Assembly (NCBI GenBank): GCA_022844135.1
Contig: JALHMG010000021.1
Span: 1-64,000, forward strand
DNA length: 64,000 bases
Direction of reading: 5' to 3'
Source of the DNA: Lysobacterales bacterium
GTDB lineage: Bacteria; Pseudomonadota; Gammaproteobacteria; Xanthomonadales; SZUA-5
Shown: positions 9,116 to 18,205 of the stretch, piece after piece
Numbering within the stretch: position 1 is the first letter of the stretch
Layout: every line of letters begins with the position of its first letter
Notes under the pieces: model-generated
Database searches by the model: none
What the model saw: only the letters and a program-made list of their open reading frames with translations
What the model was told of the DNA's origin: nothing
Made by a program: the position numbers and the translations under genes

Positions 9116-9571
9116 TCAGTGGGACGCGCCATGACGCGCCCGGCCGCGTACCGCCTGCACGATGTTTCCAAGTAACGATGCCGCCAGCAGCAACAGCAGC
9201 GCCGATTGCGGAATCGCCAACTGCGTGGCTTCGCCGCGTACCGTAGCGGCGCCATCGTCTGCAACCTGCACGGTCGCAGTGACCTCGTGTCCGAGCCCGT
9301 CGTCGATCTCGGCGCGCCACTCGCCCGGTGCTGCGGGGACGAAGGCCACGCGGCCGTCGCGGTCGGTGCGCGTGCGCAGCGCGATCGACTGATCCGGCGC
9401 ACGCACGATCACATCGGTATCGCCCATCGGCTCGCCGGTGGAGTAGCCAAAGCGCACCACGGTGGCCGCGATGGTCTCGCGCTGGAAGCCAGCCCCGTGG
9501 GCGAATGCATCGCTGCCGACGAGCGCCAGCGCCATCAGAACTGCACGTTGAAACTGCGCTCGATGAGCCAT
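9116..9571 (-). CDS. Small periplasmic protein with C-terminal anchor (NikL-like)
   Basis: A 151-residue protein: signal peptide MAHRAQFQRAVLMALALVGSDAFA, mature start HGAGFQRE, a beta-sandwich-like middle (GEPMGDTDVIVRAPD, TDRDGRVAFVPAAPGEWRAEI) and one transmembrane helix near the C-terminus (SALLLLLAASLLGNIVQAV). This layout, a carboxypeptidase-regulatory-like fold plus a single helix, is that of NikL-type accessory proteins of nickel/cobalt transporters. The gene overlaps the end of the HupE-like gene; an in-frame ATG at 9535 would give a TGATG junction, but ATG 9571 supplies the positively charged start of a normal signal peptide. The function is inferred from architecture and neighbours. 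Confidence 0.68.
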   Translation of the reverse strand: MAHRAQFQRAVLMALALVGSDAFAHGAGFQRETIAATVVRFGYSTGEPMGDTDVIVRAPDQSIALRTRTDRDGRVAFVPAAPGEWRAEIDDGLGHEVTATVQVADDGAATVRGEATQLAIPQSALLLLLAASLLGNIVQAVRGRARHGASH

Positions 9572-10638
9572 AGCAAAGCCACTCCGGCAATCAAAAGGGA
9601 TCCCGTGGTCAGCGCCATGCGATACAGCGCCCAACGTCGACAGAGGTACGCGATGGGGAGAAAAACGGATGCGGCGAGAACTTGCGCGCCCTCAACGCCG
9701 AGGTTGAATCCGAGCAGCGCCAGCAGCATCGAGGCGGTTGTCATTTCAAGCCCGGCGAGCACCGATGCGTAGCCCGCGCCGTGGATCAAGCCGAAGCCGA
9801 ATGCCACCGCCCAAAGCCGCTCGCCGCGCGCCAGCGGCAGCACGTTGTTCAACGCCGCGAACAGAATGGTTGCGGCTACCAGGGCCTCGACGAAGCGTAC
9901 CGGCAGGCGCATCCACTCCAGGCTCACGGCAGCCAGGCTGAGCGCGTGCGCGAGGGTGAATGCGGTAATGACCTTGACGACATCGACAAAGGCTCGCCAC
10001 GCCGAATCCGCCACTTCATAGCGGCCGGCGCGATAGCGAACGACCGCAGGCAGCAACAGGCAGCTCAAGAACAGCAGGTGATCCAGGCCCAGCCCGATGT
10101 GAAACACGCCCTGCCAGAAGAACGCCGCGAACGCCGCCATACCTTGCGGCGCTCCAGGCTCGATATGCGCGCGGCGCACCTCGCCGCTGAGGATCGCGCT
10201 GCGCTCGCCGCCGTGATCGATGCGCGCCAGCAGACGATGATCGGGATCGATGTCGACCAGCCAGTCATAGCGCAGATCGAGCGCTCCGCTGCGCGCGCAG
10301 ATGGCGCGAAACGGCAGTGCGAGATGCAGCCCATCGCCGTGCTCAACCAGCGCGATCGGAGCACCTTCGATGGCGCAGGGTTCGCCGTCCATCGCGATCG
10401 CCAGCGCTTGCGCCGGCAACGCGCGCAGCGCGGGCTCGATGGTGCGCGCCTCGCCCCAGGTGGCGACGCCATCGCTGTTGGCGTCCAGAGCGAGCATACG
10501 CTGCGCGTCGTCGATCGCGATGTCGAATCGACCTTCAATAGCTGTGCCTGCAACGTCGAGGTTGAGATAGGCCGTGCTGGACTGATGCGCCGACGCCGAG
10601 CTTGCGGCGAGAAGCGCGTATACGAACAGATGCCTCAT
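9535..10638 (-). CDS. HupE/UreJ-like membrane protein with EF-hand-like loop
   Basis: A 367-residue protein: signal peptide MRHLFVYALLAASSASA, a periplasmic domain of about 170 residues, then about six membrane helices. The helix region carries HIGLGLDHLLFL and GFGLIHGAGYA, the histidine/aspartate motifs of the HupE/UreJ family, some members of which transport nickel. The periplasmic domain contains a canonical calcium-type loop, DANSDGVATWGE (D-x-N-x-D-G-x5-E). ATG 10638 overlaps the stop of the upstream TPR gene as ATGA, so translation is probably coupled. Families of this extended type commonly sit beside DUF4331 and TPR genes, as here. The transported ion is not established. Confidence 0.82.
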   Translation of the reverse strand: MRHLFVYALLAASSASAHQSSTAYLNLDVAGTAIEGRFDIAIDDAQRMLALDANSDGVATWGEARTIEPALRALPAQALAIAMDGEPCAIEGAPIALVEHGDGLHLALPFRAICARSGALDLRYDWLVDIDPDHRLLARIDHGGERSAILSGEVRRAHIEPGAPQGMAAFAAFFWQGVFHIGLGLDHLLFLSCLLLPAVVRYRAGRYEVADSAWRAFVDVVKVITAFTLAHALSLAAVSLEWMRLPVRFVEALVAATILFAALNNVLPLARGERLWAVAFGFGLIHGAGYASVLAGLEMTTASMLLALLGFNLGVEGAQVLAASVFLPIAYLCRRWALYRMALTTGSLLIAGVALLWLIERSFNVQF

Positions 10639-11729
10639 CGCGCCAGCCGCCGTTGCAGAGGAACGTCGACAATGGCATTGGTTTCGAGCCACTCGCGCAC
10701 CGGCCCCAGCGCAGCCTCATCGCCTGCCAGGCGCGCTGCATCGACCAGCAACTCGGCGTCGATTGGCTCTTTTTGTTGCGCGAAGTTGATCTGCGCGGCG
10801 CGCAGTGCGCGCTGGCCGTCGTGTGCGATGTAGGTGAAGTAATAGGCGTCTTCGCGCGCGTGACCGGTGTCGTTGCGCAATGCCCGCGCTTCGATGCCGG
10901 ACTCAATTGTGCGCCGCAATTCGGCATACGCATGGCCGAGCGCTCGCTGTGCCCGGGCGCGCCGCAAGTCGGCGCCGTCGCCCGGTAGTGTTTGCAGCAC
11001 TTGGAGGGCCTCATCGGGTTTGTCGATCGCCAGCAGCGCATCGGCGTAGTTCAGAACTTGAACGGGTTTTCCGGTCTGCGCCGCATCGGCCAGCCGATCC
11101 AGGGCGTCCGGCTTGCCCAGACGCCACGCCAACTCGCCAGCCACACCGCGCGCAAAGTCGCCGACGGGCCCGGTACCCGGTGCCGTGTCGAGCATGTCGA
11201 CCAGCGCCGTATAGGCGGCATGGCCATGCCCGGTGCGAGCGCGCGGCAAGGCTGCACACGCAGCGACGCCGAGCGGCTCAACGCGTCCCAGCAGTGCCGC
11301 GCAGTCGCGCAGCGCCCCGGTGTAGTCGGCGCGCAGCGTGCGCAGCACCGAACGCACGAAATGCGCTTGAGCGGGGGCGTCCGGTGTCTTCAATAGCGCA
11401 TCGAGTTCCGCCAGCGCATCGTCGAAGCGATGCAGCCGCTGCAGTACGGTTGCATAGACCACTCGCAGCTCAGCATCGCCGCCCGCGCGGTGCGGCTTCA
11501 CTGCAGCCAATGCGTAATGCGCATAGGCCGGATCCTGGGTGGCTTCAGCGCGATCCAGCATGCGCCGTGCGTAGGCAATGGCGCCGTCGCGGTCAGCCAG
11601 CGTCCGCAGTTCTTGCAGCGCCTGCGGCGCCTCGCTGCTGACGTTGCCGAGCGGCATCGCATCGTCGCTGGGACGGAAAGGCATCGCGTTCAACGCGAGA
11701 GCGATGAGTGCTGCGGTGGCGGGGGGCAT
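10635..11729 (-). CDS. Tetratricopeptide-repeat protein
   Basis: About 364 residues rich in helix-turn-helix repeats of TPR type (for example AYAHYALAAV, RVVYATVLQRLHRFDDALAELDALL, NYADALLAIDKPDEALQVLQTL). A short hydrophobic N-terminus (PPATAALIALALNAMPF) may be a signal sequence, which would place it in the periplasm like its partners. TPR domains bind proteins; no enzymatic motif is visible. Its stop overlaps the HupE-like start (ATGA), and the DUF4331 gene is 73 bases upstream on the same strand, so the three probably form one transcript. ATG at 11729 is chosen because the upstream residues are Arg/Ala-rich and unlike a protein start; no strong ribosome site distinguishes it. Confidence 0.8.
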   Translation of the reverse strand: MPPATAALIALALNAMPFRPSDDAMPLGNVSSEAPQALQELRTLADRDGAIAYARRMLDRAEATQDPAYAHYALAAVKPHRAGGDAELRVVYATVLQRLHRFDDALAELDALLKTPDAPAQAHFVRSVLRTLRADYTGALRDCAALLGRVEPLGVAACAALPRARTGHGHAAYTALVDMLDTAPGTGPVGDFARGVAGELAWRLGKPDALDRLADAAQTGKPVQVLNYADALLAIDKPDEALQVLQTLPGDGADLRRARAQRALGHAYAELRRTIESGIEARALRNDTGHAREDAYYFTYIAHDGQRALRAAQINFAQQKEPIDAELLVDAARLAGDEAALGPVREWLETNAIVDVPLQRRLAR

Positions 11730-11802
11730 TGCGTTGGATTCGCTTGGTGACGAAGGCGAAGCGATGCGCTGCGCCGCGCGATGCGCGGCGCAGCGCAAGG
11801 CG

Positions 11803-13218
11803 TTAGTTGCGTGCGCCCGGTACTGGCGTGTTCAAGTACGGGAACGTGGTCCGGAACTGGCCGGCGTTGACAGTCGCGCCGTCGGTAATCGGCAACTGGC
11901 CGGCCGGTGCGACGTCGCTCGGCAACAGCGCGCCCATCGCTACGCGCAGTTCAATATCGACCACATCGTCGCCCGGACGACGGCCATTCGGGAAGCCCGC
12001 GGTATCGCCGCCCAATACGCCGAGATTGTTCTGCGCGGCCGCAGCCTTTGCCGCGATGCCCATGTTCAGGCGCAACATCTCCGATGCGGTCACACCCGGC
12101 GGTTGATTCAGACCCGAGACGCCGGTCAGGAACGCCGCTATCAGATCCGTGCGCGGGAACAAATTCGGCGCGGGCGCCGCAAAGAGGATTTCGATCAGTT
12201 CCGGCAGCGTGGGATTGGTCACGTACTGCGCGAACTGGCCGTCGTTGCGCGGCTCGGAGGCATTGAAGCGATCCTTGTCTGGAACGCCGATGACAACCTC
12301 GTTCACCAGCGGCGCGCCTAAGCGCGAGACCTGACGGAATGGTCGCTTGCCGGAGGTTCCGCCACTGCCCGCGTTGGTCAGCGCGAAGTCGCGGGAGGGC
12401 AGGCTGGCCGTGGTCCAGGCGCCGATGATGTCGGAATTACCGCGAACGCATGCGATCGGCACTTCGAGGATCAAACTGGTGACGTTCTTATCGGCGATGG
12501 TATTGGTTTCGCCGTTGACCGGGCCAAGCGGATTGGTATTGATCAGATCGAAGATCTCGCCCAGATTTACGCTGAAGGGATCGCGGCGCTGTCCGACGAA
12601 CACGCGACCTTCGCTGCACCCAGGGATGGCGATGCGCCAGATGTGGTTGTCCGCATACTGAGCATAGTTCGGCTGCGACTTGGTGCCGATGTAATCGAAG
12701 GGTTTGCGAAAGCGCGTGACGTTGGACATCGAGGCATTCTGTGCCAGCTGCGGATCGTTGAAATCGCGCTCGCCGCGAATCACACCCACGGTGTAGGTCT
12801 CGAGCAAATTCTTGACGTTGTCGTTGGCCTCCGGCGTCGTGCCGAATGCGCCGATGTTGATCAGCGGCACGGCCACCGGAACGCCATTGACCGGGATCTT
12901 CAAGTCCTGAGAGAAGTTCTGGAAGCGAAACTGGAAGGTCAAATCCTCGATGGCGTCGCCGTTGTTATCGACATGGATTTCGTACAGCGCATCCGGGTCC
13001 ATCGAAAAGTAGTTCGGTCCGCCGTAGGCGTCTTGCAGGGGCAGGTAGTTGGCGATAAAGGTCACGAAGCCGTCTCGGCCGGCTTCATAGCTACGAAACA
13101 TGTAGAAGTCGGTGGCATCGACTTTCGGTATTTCGGTGATGCCGGGGGCTTCGCGGTGGCTCGATGCAAAAGCGTGCGAACTCGCCGCGAGCGCGAGCAA
13201 CAGTAACGTGCGTTTCAT
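11803..13218 (-). CDS. Secreted DUF4331 protein
   Basis: A 471-residue exported protein with signal peptide MKRTLLLLALAASSHAFA and the DUF4331 start SSHREAPGITEIPKVDATDFYMF. It contains HVDNNGDAIEDLTFQF, an acidic D-x-N-x-D loop that could bind calcium, and several conserved asparagine/glycine turns. The family has no established function; it recurs beside TPR and HupE/UreJ-like genes, as in this cluster. GAGGA stands 7 bases before ATG 13218, which sets the start. It is the first gene of the cluster, so the promoter should lie between 13219 and 13432, where two hairpins are seen. No membrane segment other than the signal peptide. Confidence 0.88.
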   Translation of the reverse strand: MKRTLLLLALAASSHAFASSHREAPGITEIPKVDATDFYMFRSYEAGRDGFVTFIANYLPLQDAYGGPNYFSMDPDALYEIHVDNNGDAIEDLTFQFRFQNFSQDLKIPVNGVPVAVPLINIGAFGTTPEANDNVKNLLETYTVGVIRGERDFNDPQLAQNASMSNVTRFRKPFDYIGTKSQPNYAQYADNHIWRIAIPGCSEGRVFVGQRRDPFSVNLGEIFDLINTNPLGPVNGETNTIADKNVTSLILEVPIACVRGNSDIIGAWTTASLPSRDFALTNAGSGGTSGKRPFRQVSRLGAPLVNEVVIGVPDKDRFNASEPRNDGQFAQYVTNPTLPELIEILFAAPAPNLFPRTDLIAAFLTGVSGLNQPPGVTASEMLRLNMGIAAKAAAAQNNLGVLGGDTAGFPNGRRPGDDVVDIELRVAMGALLPSDVAPAGQLPITDGATVNAGQFRTTFPYLNTPVPGARN

Positions 13219-13244
13219 TGCGCATCCTCGATTGGGGTAAGGAC

Positions 13245-13287
13245 GCTGGCCCAAGGAGCCAGCAAACCGCGAATAGTCGCGATTTGC
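13245..13287. terminator. Two adjacent hairpins between gpsA and DUF4331
   Basis: GCTGGC/GCCAGC (13245-13250 with 13258-13263) is followed by an 11-base arm pair GCAAACCGCGA/TCGCGATTTGC (13262-13287, one mismatch, loop ATAG). They could end the secB-gpsA transcript or shape the leader of the DUF4331 transcript. Neither has a T-run. Confidence 0.35.
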
Positions 13288-13432
13288 TGCTGTTACGGTG
13301 CTACGACAGAAATTGGATGCGGCGCGAGGTGGACACCGATGTGCTGGAAGTAGCGCACGTATCCGAGGGCCGATTGCAATGGCTGACGACGTGGGCGCGC
13401 GCTGTGGGCGTTCCGATCGACAGCCGGGTCGA

Positions 13433-14449
13433 TCAGAATTTCAGTTCCGCCCCGTATTCAGGCTTTTGATCGCGCGCCAGGAGCGCGCGCAGACCGTCTG
13501 CCGGCGTCGTGTCGCCGTGCAATACCGCCCGAACGCGCGAGGCGATCGGCAGATCGAGATCGAAGCGCTCGGCCAGGCGCATCACCTCATCGGCGGTCTG
13601 TACGCTCTCTACCACCTGTCCGATGTCGGCTACTGCTTGCGCCAGTGGCGTGCCGCGACCCAGCGCCAAGCCGAGGCGCCGATTGCGCGACAGGTCCCCG
13701 GTACAGGTGAGCACCAGATCGCCAAGTCCGGCCAGCCCGATGATGGTTTCGGCGCGCCCACCCAATGGCTTATTGAGGCGCAGCATTTCGTTCAAGCCGC
13801 GCGTGATCAATCCGGCGCGCGCATTGAGGCCCAAGCCCATGCCATCGGCAATGCCGGTGGCAACCGCAAGCACGTTCTTCATCGCGCCGCCCAACTCGGC
13901 GCCGCGGATATCGTTGCCGGTGTAGGCGCGGAACTGCGGGCCGTGAAGAGCCTTGGCGACCGTATTGGCGAAAGCGTCGTTGTCCGAATGCACGGTCACC
14001 GCGCTTGGCATGCCGAGCGCCACTTCTTTGGCGAAACTGGGGCCGGTGATGACGGCTTTCGGCAGCGCCGTGCCGAATATGCGATCGGCCACCTCGTGCA
14101 GGAAATCTCCAGAGCCGGGCTCGAAGCCCTTGCTCGCCCATGCCAGCCCCGCCGGCATGCCGATGTCGCGCATGGATCGCAACGTCTCGGCGAAGGCGTG
14201 GCTTGGCACCACCACCAGCACCCAGTCGGCGTCGGTCAACGTGGCGCGCAAGTCGGTGCTGTAAATCATGTCGCCGGGCAGATCGATGCCAGGCAGATAA
14301 CGCTCGTTGCGCCAGCTCGTTCCGGAACGCGTGAGGCCGTCTTCGCGACGGCCCCACAGTTTGACTTTCGCTTCGCCGCGCGCCAACAAACTGGCCAGAG
14401 CTGTGCCCCAGGATCCTGCACCAAGCACTGCAATGGTGGACACGGCCAT
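13433..14449 (-). CDS. gpsA: Glycerol-3-phosphate dehydrogenase [NAD(P)+]
   Basis: A 338-residue cytoplasmic enzyme that reduces dihydroxyacetone phosphate to sn-glycerol 3-phosphate for phospholipid synthesis. The N-terminal Rossmann motif is [10 protein letters not shown] (10-19), followed by the family segments [26 protein letters not shown] and a catalytic Lys region [20 protein letters not shown]. The C-terminal helical domain contains [14 protein letters not shown] and [12 protein letters not shown]. The length fits GpsA. It lies 7 bases downstream of secB on the same strand, a conserved gammaproteobacterial arrangement that implies one transcript. Confidence 0.97.
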   Translation of the reverse strand: MAVSTIAVLGAGSWGTALASLLARGEAKVKLWGRREDGLTRSGTSWRNERYLPGIDLPGDMIYSTDLRATLTDADWVLVVVPSHAFAETLRSMRDIGMPAGLAWASKGFEPGSGDFLHEVADRIFGTALPKAVITGPSFAKEVALGMPSAVTVHSDNDAFANTVAKALHGPQFRAYTGNDIRGAELGGAMKNVLAVATGIADGMGLGLNARAGLITRGLNEMLRLNKPLGGRAETIIGLAGLGDLVLTCTGDLSRNRRLGLALGRGTPLAQAVADIGQVVESVQTADEVMRLAERFDLDLPIASRVRAVLHGDTTPADGLRALLARDQKPEYGAELKF

Positions 14450-14456
14450 ACAGCGA

Positions 14457-14942
14457 TTAAGCGGCGACCTGTTGCTGTTGTTTGCGGCGCAGGTTCTCGG
14501 CGTAAATCTGCTCGAAGTTGATCGGCTGCAGCAGGAACGGCGGGAAGCCGCCTTGTTCGATCAGCGTCGAGATCGCATGGCGGGCGTACGGGAAGATGAT
14601 GTTCGGGCAATAGGTGCCGATCACCAGATCCAACTGCTGCGCGTCGAAGCCCGACAACCCAAAGATGCCGGCCTGCTGCACTTCCACCAGAAACGCGGTC
14701 TTCTCGCCGACCTTGCACGTGACCGTCACCGTGAGCACGATTTCGTAAACGCTCGGCGCCAGCTGCTGCGCCTTCTGATTGAGGTTCAGCTCAATGCGCT
14801 GCTGGCCCTGCTCTTGGAAAATGTGCGGCGCTGTCGGCGCTTCGAAGGACGCATCCTTGACGTAGATTTTCTGCACCTGCAATTGCGGGCCTTGATCTGC
14901 GCCGCCGTTTCCGTTGGCGCCATTGGTGGTTTCGTCTGCCAT
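14457..14942 (-). CDS. secB: Protein-export chaperone SecB
   Basis: A 161-residue SecB: the conserved opening [17 protein letters not shown], the middle [15 protein letters not shown], and [22 protein letters not shown] with [22 protein letters not shown]. SecB tetramers hold preproteins unfolded in the cytoplasm and hand them to SecA. ATG 14942 is supported by TAGGA 6 bases upstream and the family N-terminus; a much longer in-frame extension continues antisense through the neighbouring regulator gene and is spurious. gpsA follows after 7 bases. A Gly/Asn-rich linker ([11 protein letters not shown]) precedes the core, common in this lineage. Confidence 0.97.
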   Translation of the reverse strand: MADETTNGANGNGGADQGPQLQVQKIYVKDASFEAPTAPHIFQEQGQQRIELNLNQKAQQLAPSVYEIVLTVTVTCKVGEKTAFLVEVQQAGIFGLSGFDAQQLDLVIGTYCPNIIFPYARHAISTLIEQGGFPPFLLQPINFEQIYAENLRRKQQQQVAA

Positions 14943-15278
14943 GAGAAATCCTAAAGAGTTATTGAAAAGTGGGTCCGGCGCATTGAGGCGCGCAGCCCGC
15001 AAGTATGGCATGGTCGGAGAGATTATTGATTCTGTGGCAAATGGATCGGTCAATGGGCGTTGACGGTCGCTGTGGGCGAGGGCAGCTTTGCGGTCAACGG
15101 TCAACGAAAAATCTGATTTACGGCGCGAACAAAGCCGATCGCGTTGGCGAGAGTTCGAGGCCGCATGCCGTGCATTCCCATCGACGATTGGCCATTGACC
15201 ACCGGCTCCGGTCCCATCGGCCACTCGGGCGTTCGCCATGGCACGTAAACTGCTCATACTGTCCGTTTCCGCCGAGTC
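14943..15278. other. Divergent intergenic region
   Basis: About 336 bases separating the secB-gpsA promoter side from the response-regulator gene. It must hold both promoters. It contains repeated GGTCAAC/GGTCAACG words around 15080-15110 but no clear sigma-70 or sigma-54 boxes, and no gene or structured RNA that I can support. Confidence 0.4.
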
Positions 15279-16670
15279 ATGCGCATGTCCGACCACGCCC
15301 CGATCCTGATTGCCGACGACCAACGCGATGTGCTCGAAGCGCTGCGCTTCCTGCTGAAAGCCGAAGGGATCGCCTCGGTGCAGGCGATGAGCCCAGAAGC
15401 GGCGCTGGAGATCGTGCACAAAGGGCCGCTCTCGGTGGTGCTGATGGATTTGAACTACACGCGCGATACCACCAGCGGCCAGGAGGGGCTTGAGCTGCTG
15501 GCCAATATCCGTGCGCTCGATGCGGAGCTGCCGGTGGTGGTGATGACTGCGTGGGGTACGATCGACATCGCTGTGGAAGCGATGCGCCGCGGCGCCAACG
15601 ATTTTGTCGAAAAGCCTTGGGACAACGCGCGCTTGCTTTCGATCCTGCGCAACCAGGCGAACTTCGGTGCGACGCGCAAACGCGCGCAAAGGCTGGAACG
15701 CGAGGTCGAAATCCTGCGCGGCACACGCGCCGATTTCGTTGCGGAATCGGCCGCGATGCGTCCGATATTGGACATGATCGCGCGCGTCGGGCCCACGGAT
15801 GCCAATGTGCTCGTGCTCGGCGAGAACGGCACCGGCAAGGGTCTGATCGCCGACCTGTTGCACCAGAACTCGCGGCGCGCGAGCAAGCCGCTGATCAAGG
15901 TCAACATGGGCGGCATCGCCGAGACGGTGTTCGAAAGCGAGATGTTCGGCCACGTGCGCGGCGCGTTCACCGACGCCAAGCAAGATCGCATCGGGCGTTT
16001 CGAGCTGGCCGATGGCGGCACGTTGTTTCTCGATGAGATCGGCAACATCCCGGCCGCACAGCAACCCAAACTGCTGCGCATCCTGGAAGATGGCGAGTTC
16101 GAACGTTTGGGCTCCTCGCGCACCAGCAAGGCAAACGTGCGCTTGATCTCGGCAACCAATGCTGATCTCGCCGATGACGTCGCCAAGGGTCGTTTCCGCA
16201 AGGATCTGCTGTTTCGCTTGAACACGGTGGAGCTGAAATTGCCGCCGCTGCGCGAGCGTAAGGAAGACATCCTGCCGCTCGCGCGAGGTTTGCTTGCGCG
16301 CTTCGCCGAGCGCTATCAACGCGACGCGATGAAGCTGTCGCCGAGCGCCGAACGGGCGCTGCTCGGCTACGGTTGGCCAGGCAACGTTCGCGAGTTGTCG
16401 CACGTCCTGGAGCGTGCCGTGCTGATGGCGCGCGGCAGCGAAATCGACGATCTCGCGTTCAGTTTCCCGTCGCCGCAATCCTCCGAAACCGAACTCGATC
16501 ACATGACCCTGGACGCAGCGGAAGAAATGATGGTGCGCCGCGCGATGATTCGCGCCGAGGGCAATGTGCAGCGCGCCTCCGACATCCTTGGATTGTCGCG
16601 CGCAGCGCTATATCGGCGCCTGGAGAAGTACGGGATACGTTCGCCGGGCGAGGGGGCGGAGGAGGGATGA
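15279..16670 (+). CDS. NtrC-family sigma-54 response regulator
   Basis: A 463-residue regulator: receiver domain (about 8-125, phospho-acceptor Asp57 in LMDLNY), AAA+ domain with Walker A GENGTGKG and Walker B LFLDEIGN, and a Fis-type helix-turn-helix ([20 protein letters not shown]). The sigma-54 contact loop reads GAFTDA rather than GAFTGA. NtrC-family proteins remodel sigma-54 polymerase when phosphorylated. A NtrY-like kinase gene follows 136 bases downstream, the expected partner, so the pair resembles NtrX/NtrY; targets cannot be told from this window. An alternative start two codons in (MSDHAP) is equally plausible. Confidence 0.93.
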   Translation: MRMSDHAPILIADDQRDVLEALRFLLKAEGIASVQAMSPEAALEIVHKGPLSVVLMDLNYTRDTTSGQEGLELLANIRALDAELPVVVMTAWGTIDIAVEAMRRGANDFVEKPWDNARLLSILRNQANFGATRKRAQRLEREVEILRGTRADFVAESAAMRPILDMIARVGPTDANVLVLGENGTGKGLIADLLHQNSRRASKPLIKVNMGGIAETVFESEMFGHVRGAFTDAKQDRIGRFELADGGTLFLDEIGNIPAAQQPKLLRILEDGEFERLGSSRTSKANVRLISATNADLADDVAKGRFRKDLLFRLNTVELKLPPLRERKEDILPLARGLLARFAERYQRDAMKLSPSAERALLGYGWPGNVRELSHVLERAVLMARGSEIDDLAFSFPSPQSSETELDHMTLDAAEEMMVRRAMIRAEGNVQRASDILGLSRAALYRRLEKYGIRSPGEGAEEG

Positions 16671-16707
16671 TGCGCGCGCTCGGCGACGTTGAGGCACGTA
16701 GCATGAG

Positions 16708-16779
16708 GCACGGGGCACGTAGGGCCGGAACCTCATGTCGGGTTCCCGACTCAGCTGAAGCGTCCCCCGTGCCCCGTGC
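16708..16779. repeat. Inverted repeat between regulator and kinase genes
   Basis: Perfect 12-base arms GCACGGGGCACG (16708-16719) and CGTGCCCCGTGC (16768-16779) enclose a smaller hairpin GGAACC/GGTTCC (16727-16746). There is no T-run. It could lower read-through from the regulator gene to the kinase gene or be a dispersed palindromic repeat. Confidence 0.5.
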
Positions 16780-16806
16780 TGCGCGCCTCGCTCCAGATCA
16801 AGCCAG

Positions 16807-18114
16807 ATGAAGCCCCTTCGCTACGAGCTGAAAGTTGCATCGTTATCGGTGCTGCTTGTGCTGCCGTCGCTCGCCGCTGCGCTGTGGTTCTTGTGGCAGT
16901 CGCCGCTCGACATGCAGTGGCGGCTGGGCATCATCGGCGGGCTGCTCGTTGCGACGGTCTGGCTAGGCATCCGCCTGCGCCGTGTCATCGTTCATCCTTT
17001 GCTGACGCTGGTCAATTTGCTCGATGCGCTGCGCGCCGGCGATTACAGTTTACGCAGCACCTCGGCCGTCCGCGGCGATGCTTTGGGCGAAGTGCTTTGG
17101 GAGGTCAATGCACTGGCGAGCACCCTGCGCGAGCAGCGCCTGCGTGTGGAGGAGTCGGGCGCGCTGCTCGGCAAAGTGCTGTCGAACGTCGATATCGCGA
17201 TCTTCGCCTTCGACGATGAGCAGCGACTCAAGCTGATCAACGCCGCTGGCGAGCGCCTGCTGGCGCGCGATGCCGCCTCCGCCCTCGGGCAAACGGCACT
17301 GGAACTCGGCCTCGAGGCCTGCTGCGCCGATGTGATTCCGTCGACGCTGAAAACCGCATTCCCCGGTGGCGCCGGCAGTTTCGATTTGCGGCGCACCACC
17401 TTCCGCGAGGGCGGGCGGCCGCATCAGTTGCTGGCGATCACGGATCTGTCGCGCGCGCTGCGCGAAGAAGAGCGCGGCGCATGGCAGCGGCTGATCCGCG
17501 TGCTCGGGCACGAATTGAACAACTCGCTGGCGCCGATCCGCTCGATGGCGTCGACCTTGTCCACGGTCGTGACCCGCGAGCCCTTGCCGCACGATTGGCG
17601 CGAAGACGTGCTCGGCGCGTTGCAGATCATTGGCGATCGCGCAGAATCCCTGACGCGGTTCATGTCTGGCTATACGCGGCTGGCGCGGCTGCCGCCGGCG
17701 AACAAACGCCAAGCTTCGCTGCGCGGCATGCTGCAGCGCGCGGCGCGCCTGGAGCAGCGCCTGACGGTCATCGTCGAAGATGGCCCAGACAAAACGCTGG
17801 CGCTCGATCAGGACCAGATCGAGCAGGCGCTGATCAACCTGATCAAAAACGCCGCAGAGGCTGCGCTGGAAACCGGCGGCGGCGTGCGCGTGCGCCTGCT
17901 CGAACATGGCAGCGGCGCACGCATCGAGATCGACGACGAGGGCAAGGGATTGGCAAAAACCGAAAATCTGTTTGTGCCGTTCTTCACCACCAAACCCGGC
18001 GGCAGCGGCGTTGGCCTCGTGCTTGCCCGGCAAATTGTCGAAAACCACGGCGGCAGTTTGAGCCTTGCCAATCGTCCCGATGCGTCCGGCTGCCGGGTGA
18101 CGATCGACTTGTAG
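16807..18114 (+). CDS. NtrY-like sensor histidine kinase
   Basis: A 435-residue membrane kinase: two N-terminal membrane segments (about 10-30 and 38-56), a HAMP-like linker, a PAS-like sensor (about 115-215), a HisKA region with phospho-acceptor His235 in [21 protein letters not shown], and an ATP-binding domain with NLIKNAAEA (N box), DDEGKGL (G1) and [11 protein letters not shown] (G2). The periplasmic part is only a few residues long, so the signal is probably cytoplasmic or in the membrane. The [10 protein letters not shown] version of the H box is typical of NtrY-like kinases paired with sigma-54 regulators such as the gene upstream. Confidence 0.92.
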   Translation: MKPLRYELKVASLSVLLVLPSLAAALWFLWQSPLDMQWRLGIIGGLLVATVWLGIRLRRVIVHPLLTLVNLLDALRAGDYSLRSTSAVRGDALGEVLWEVNALASTLREQRLRVEESGALLGKVLSNVDIAIFAFDDEQRLKLINAAGERLLARDAASALGQTALELGLEACCADVIPSTLKTAFPGGAGSFDLRRTTFREGGRPHQLLAITDLSRALREEERGAWQRLIRVLGHELNNSLAPIRSMASTLSTVVTREPLPHDWREDVLGALQIIGDRAESLTRFMSGYTRLARLPPANKRQASLRGMLQRAARLEQRLTVIVEDGPDKTLALDQDQIEQALINLIKNAAEAALETGGGVRVRLLEHGSGARIEIDDEGKGLAKTENLFVPFFTTKPGGSGVGLVLARQIVENHGGSLSLANRPDASGCRVTIDL

Positions 18115-18205
18115 TCGTCTCAGGCTCGTCAACTGGCGCGAACGCAGCTCAGGAAGGTGCGCTCAGTCGGACATGACGGAGCGCGCCCGGTACAGCCGCG
18201 ACCGT

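Noticed and set aside
13318-13469. A 50-residue plus-strand gene starting MRREVDTDVLEV
   Set aside because: It overlaps the gpsA end, has no ribosome site and no known relatives; open by chance in GC-rich DNA is more likely.
14457-16502. A 681-residue minus-strand protein including SecB
   Set aside because: Only the last 161 residues are SecB; the rest is antisense to the NtrC-family gene, and SecB has its own start and ribosome site at 14942.
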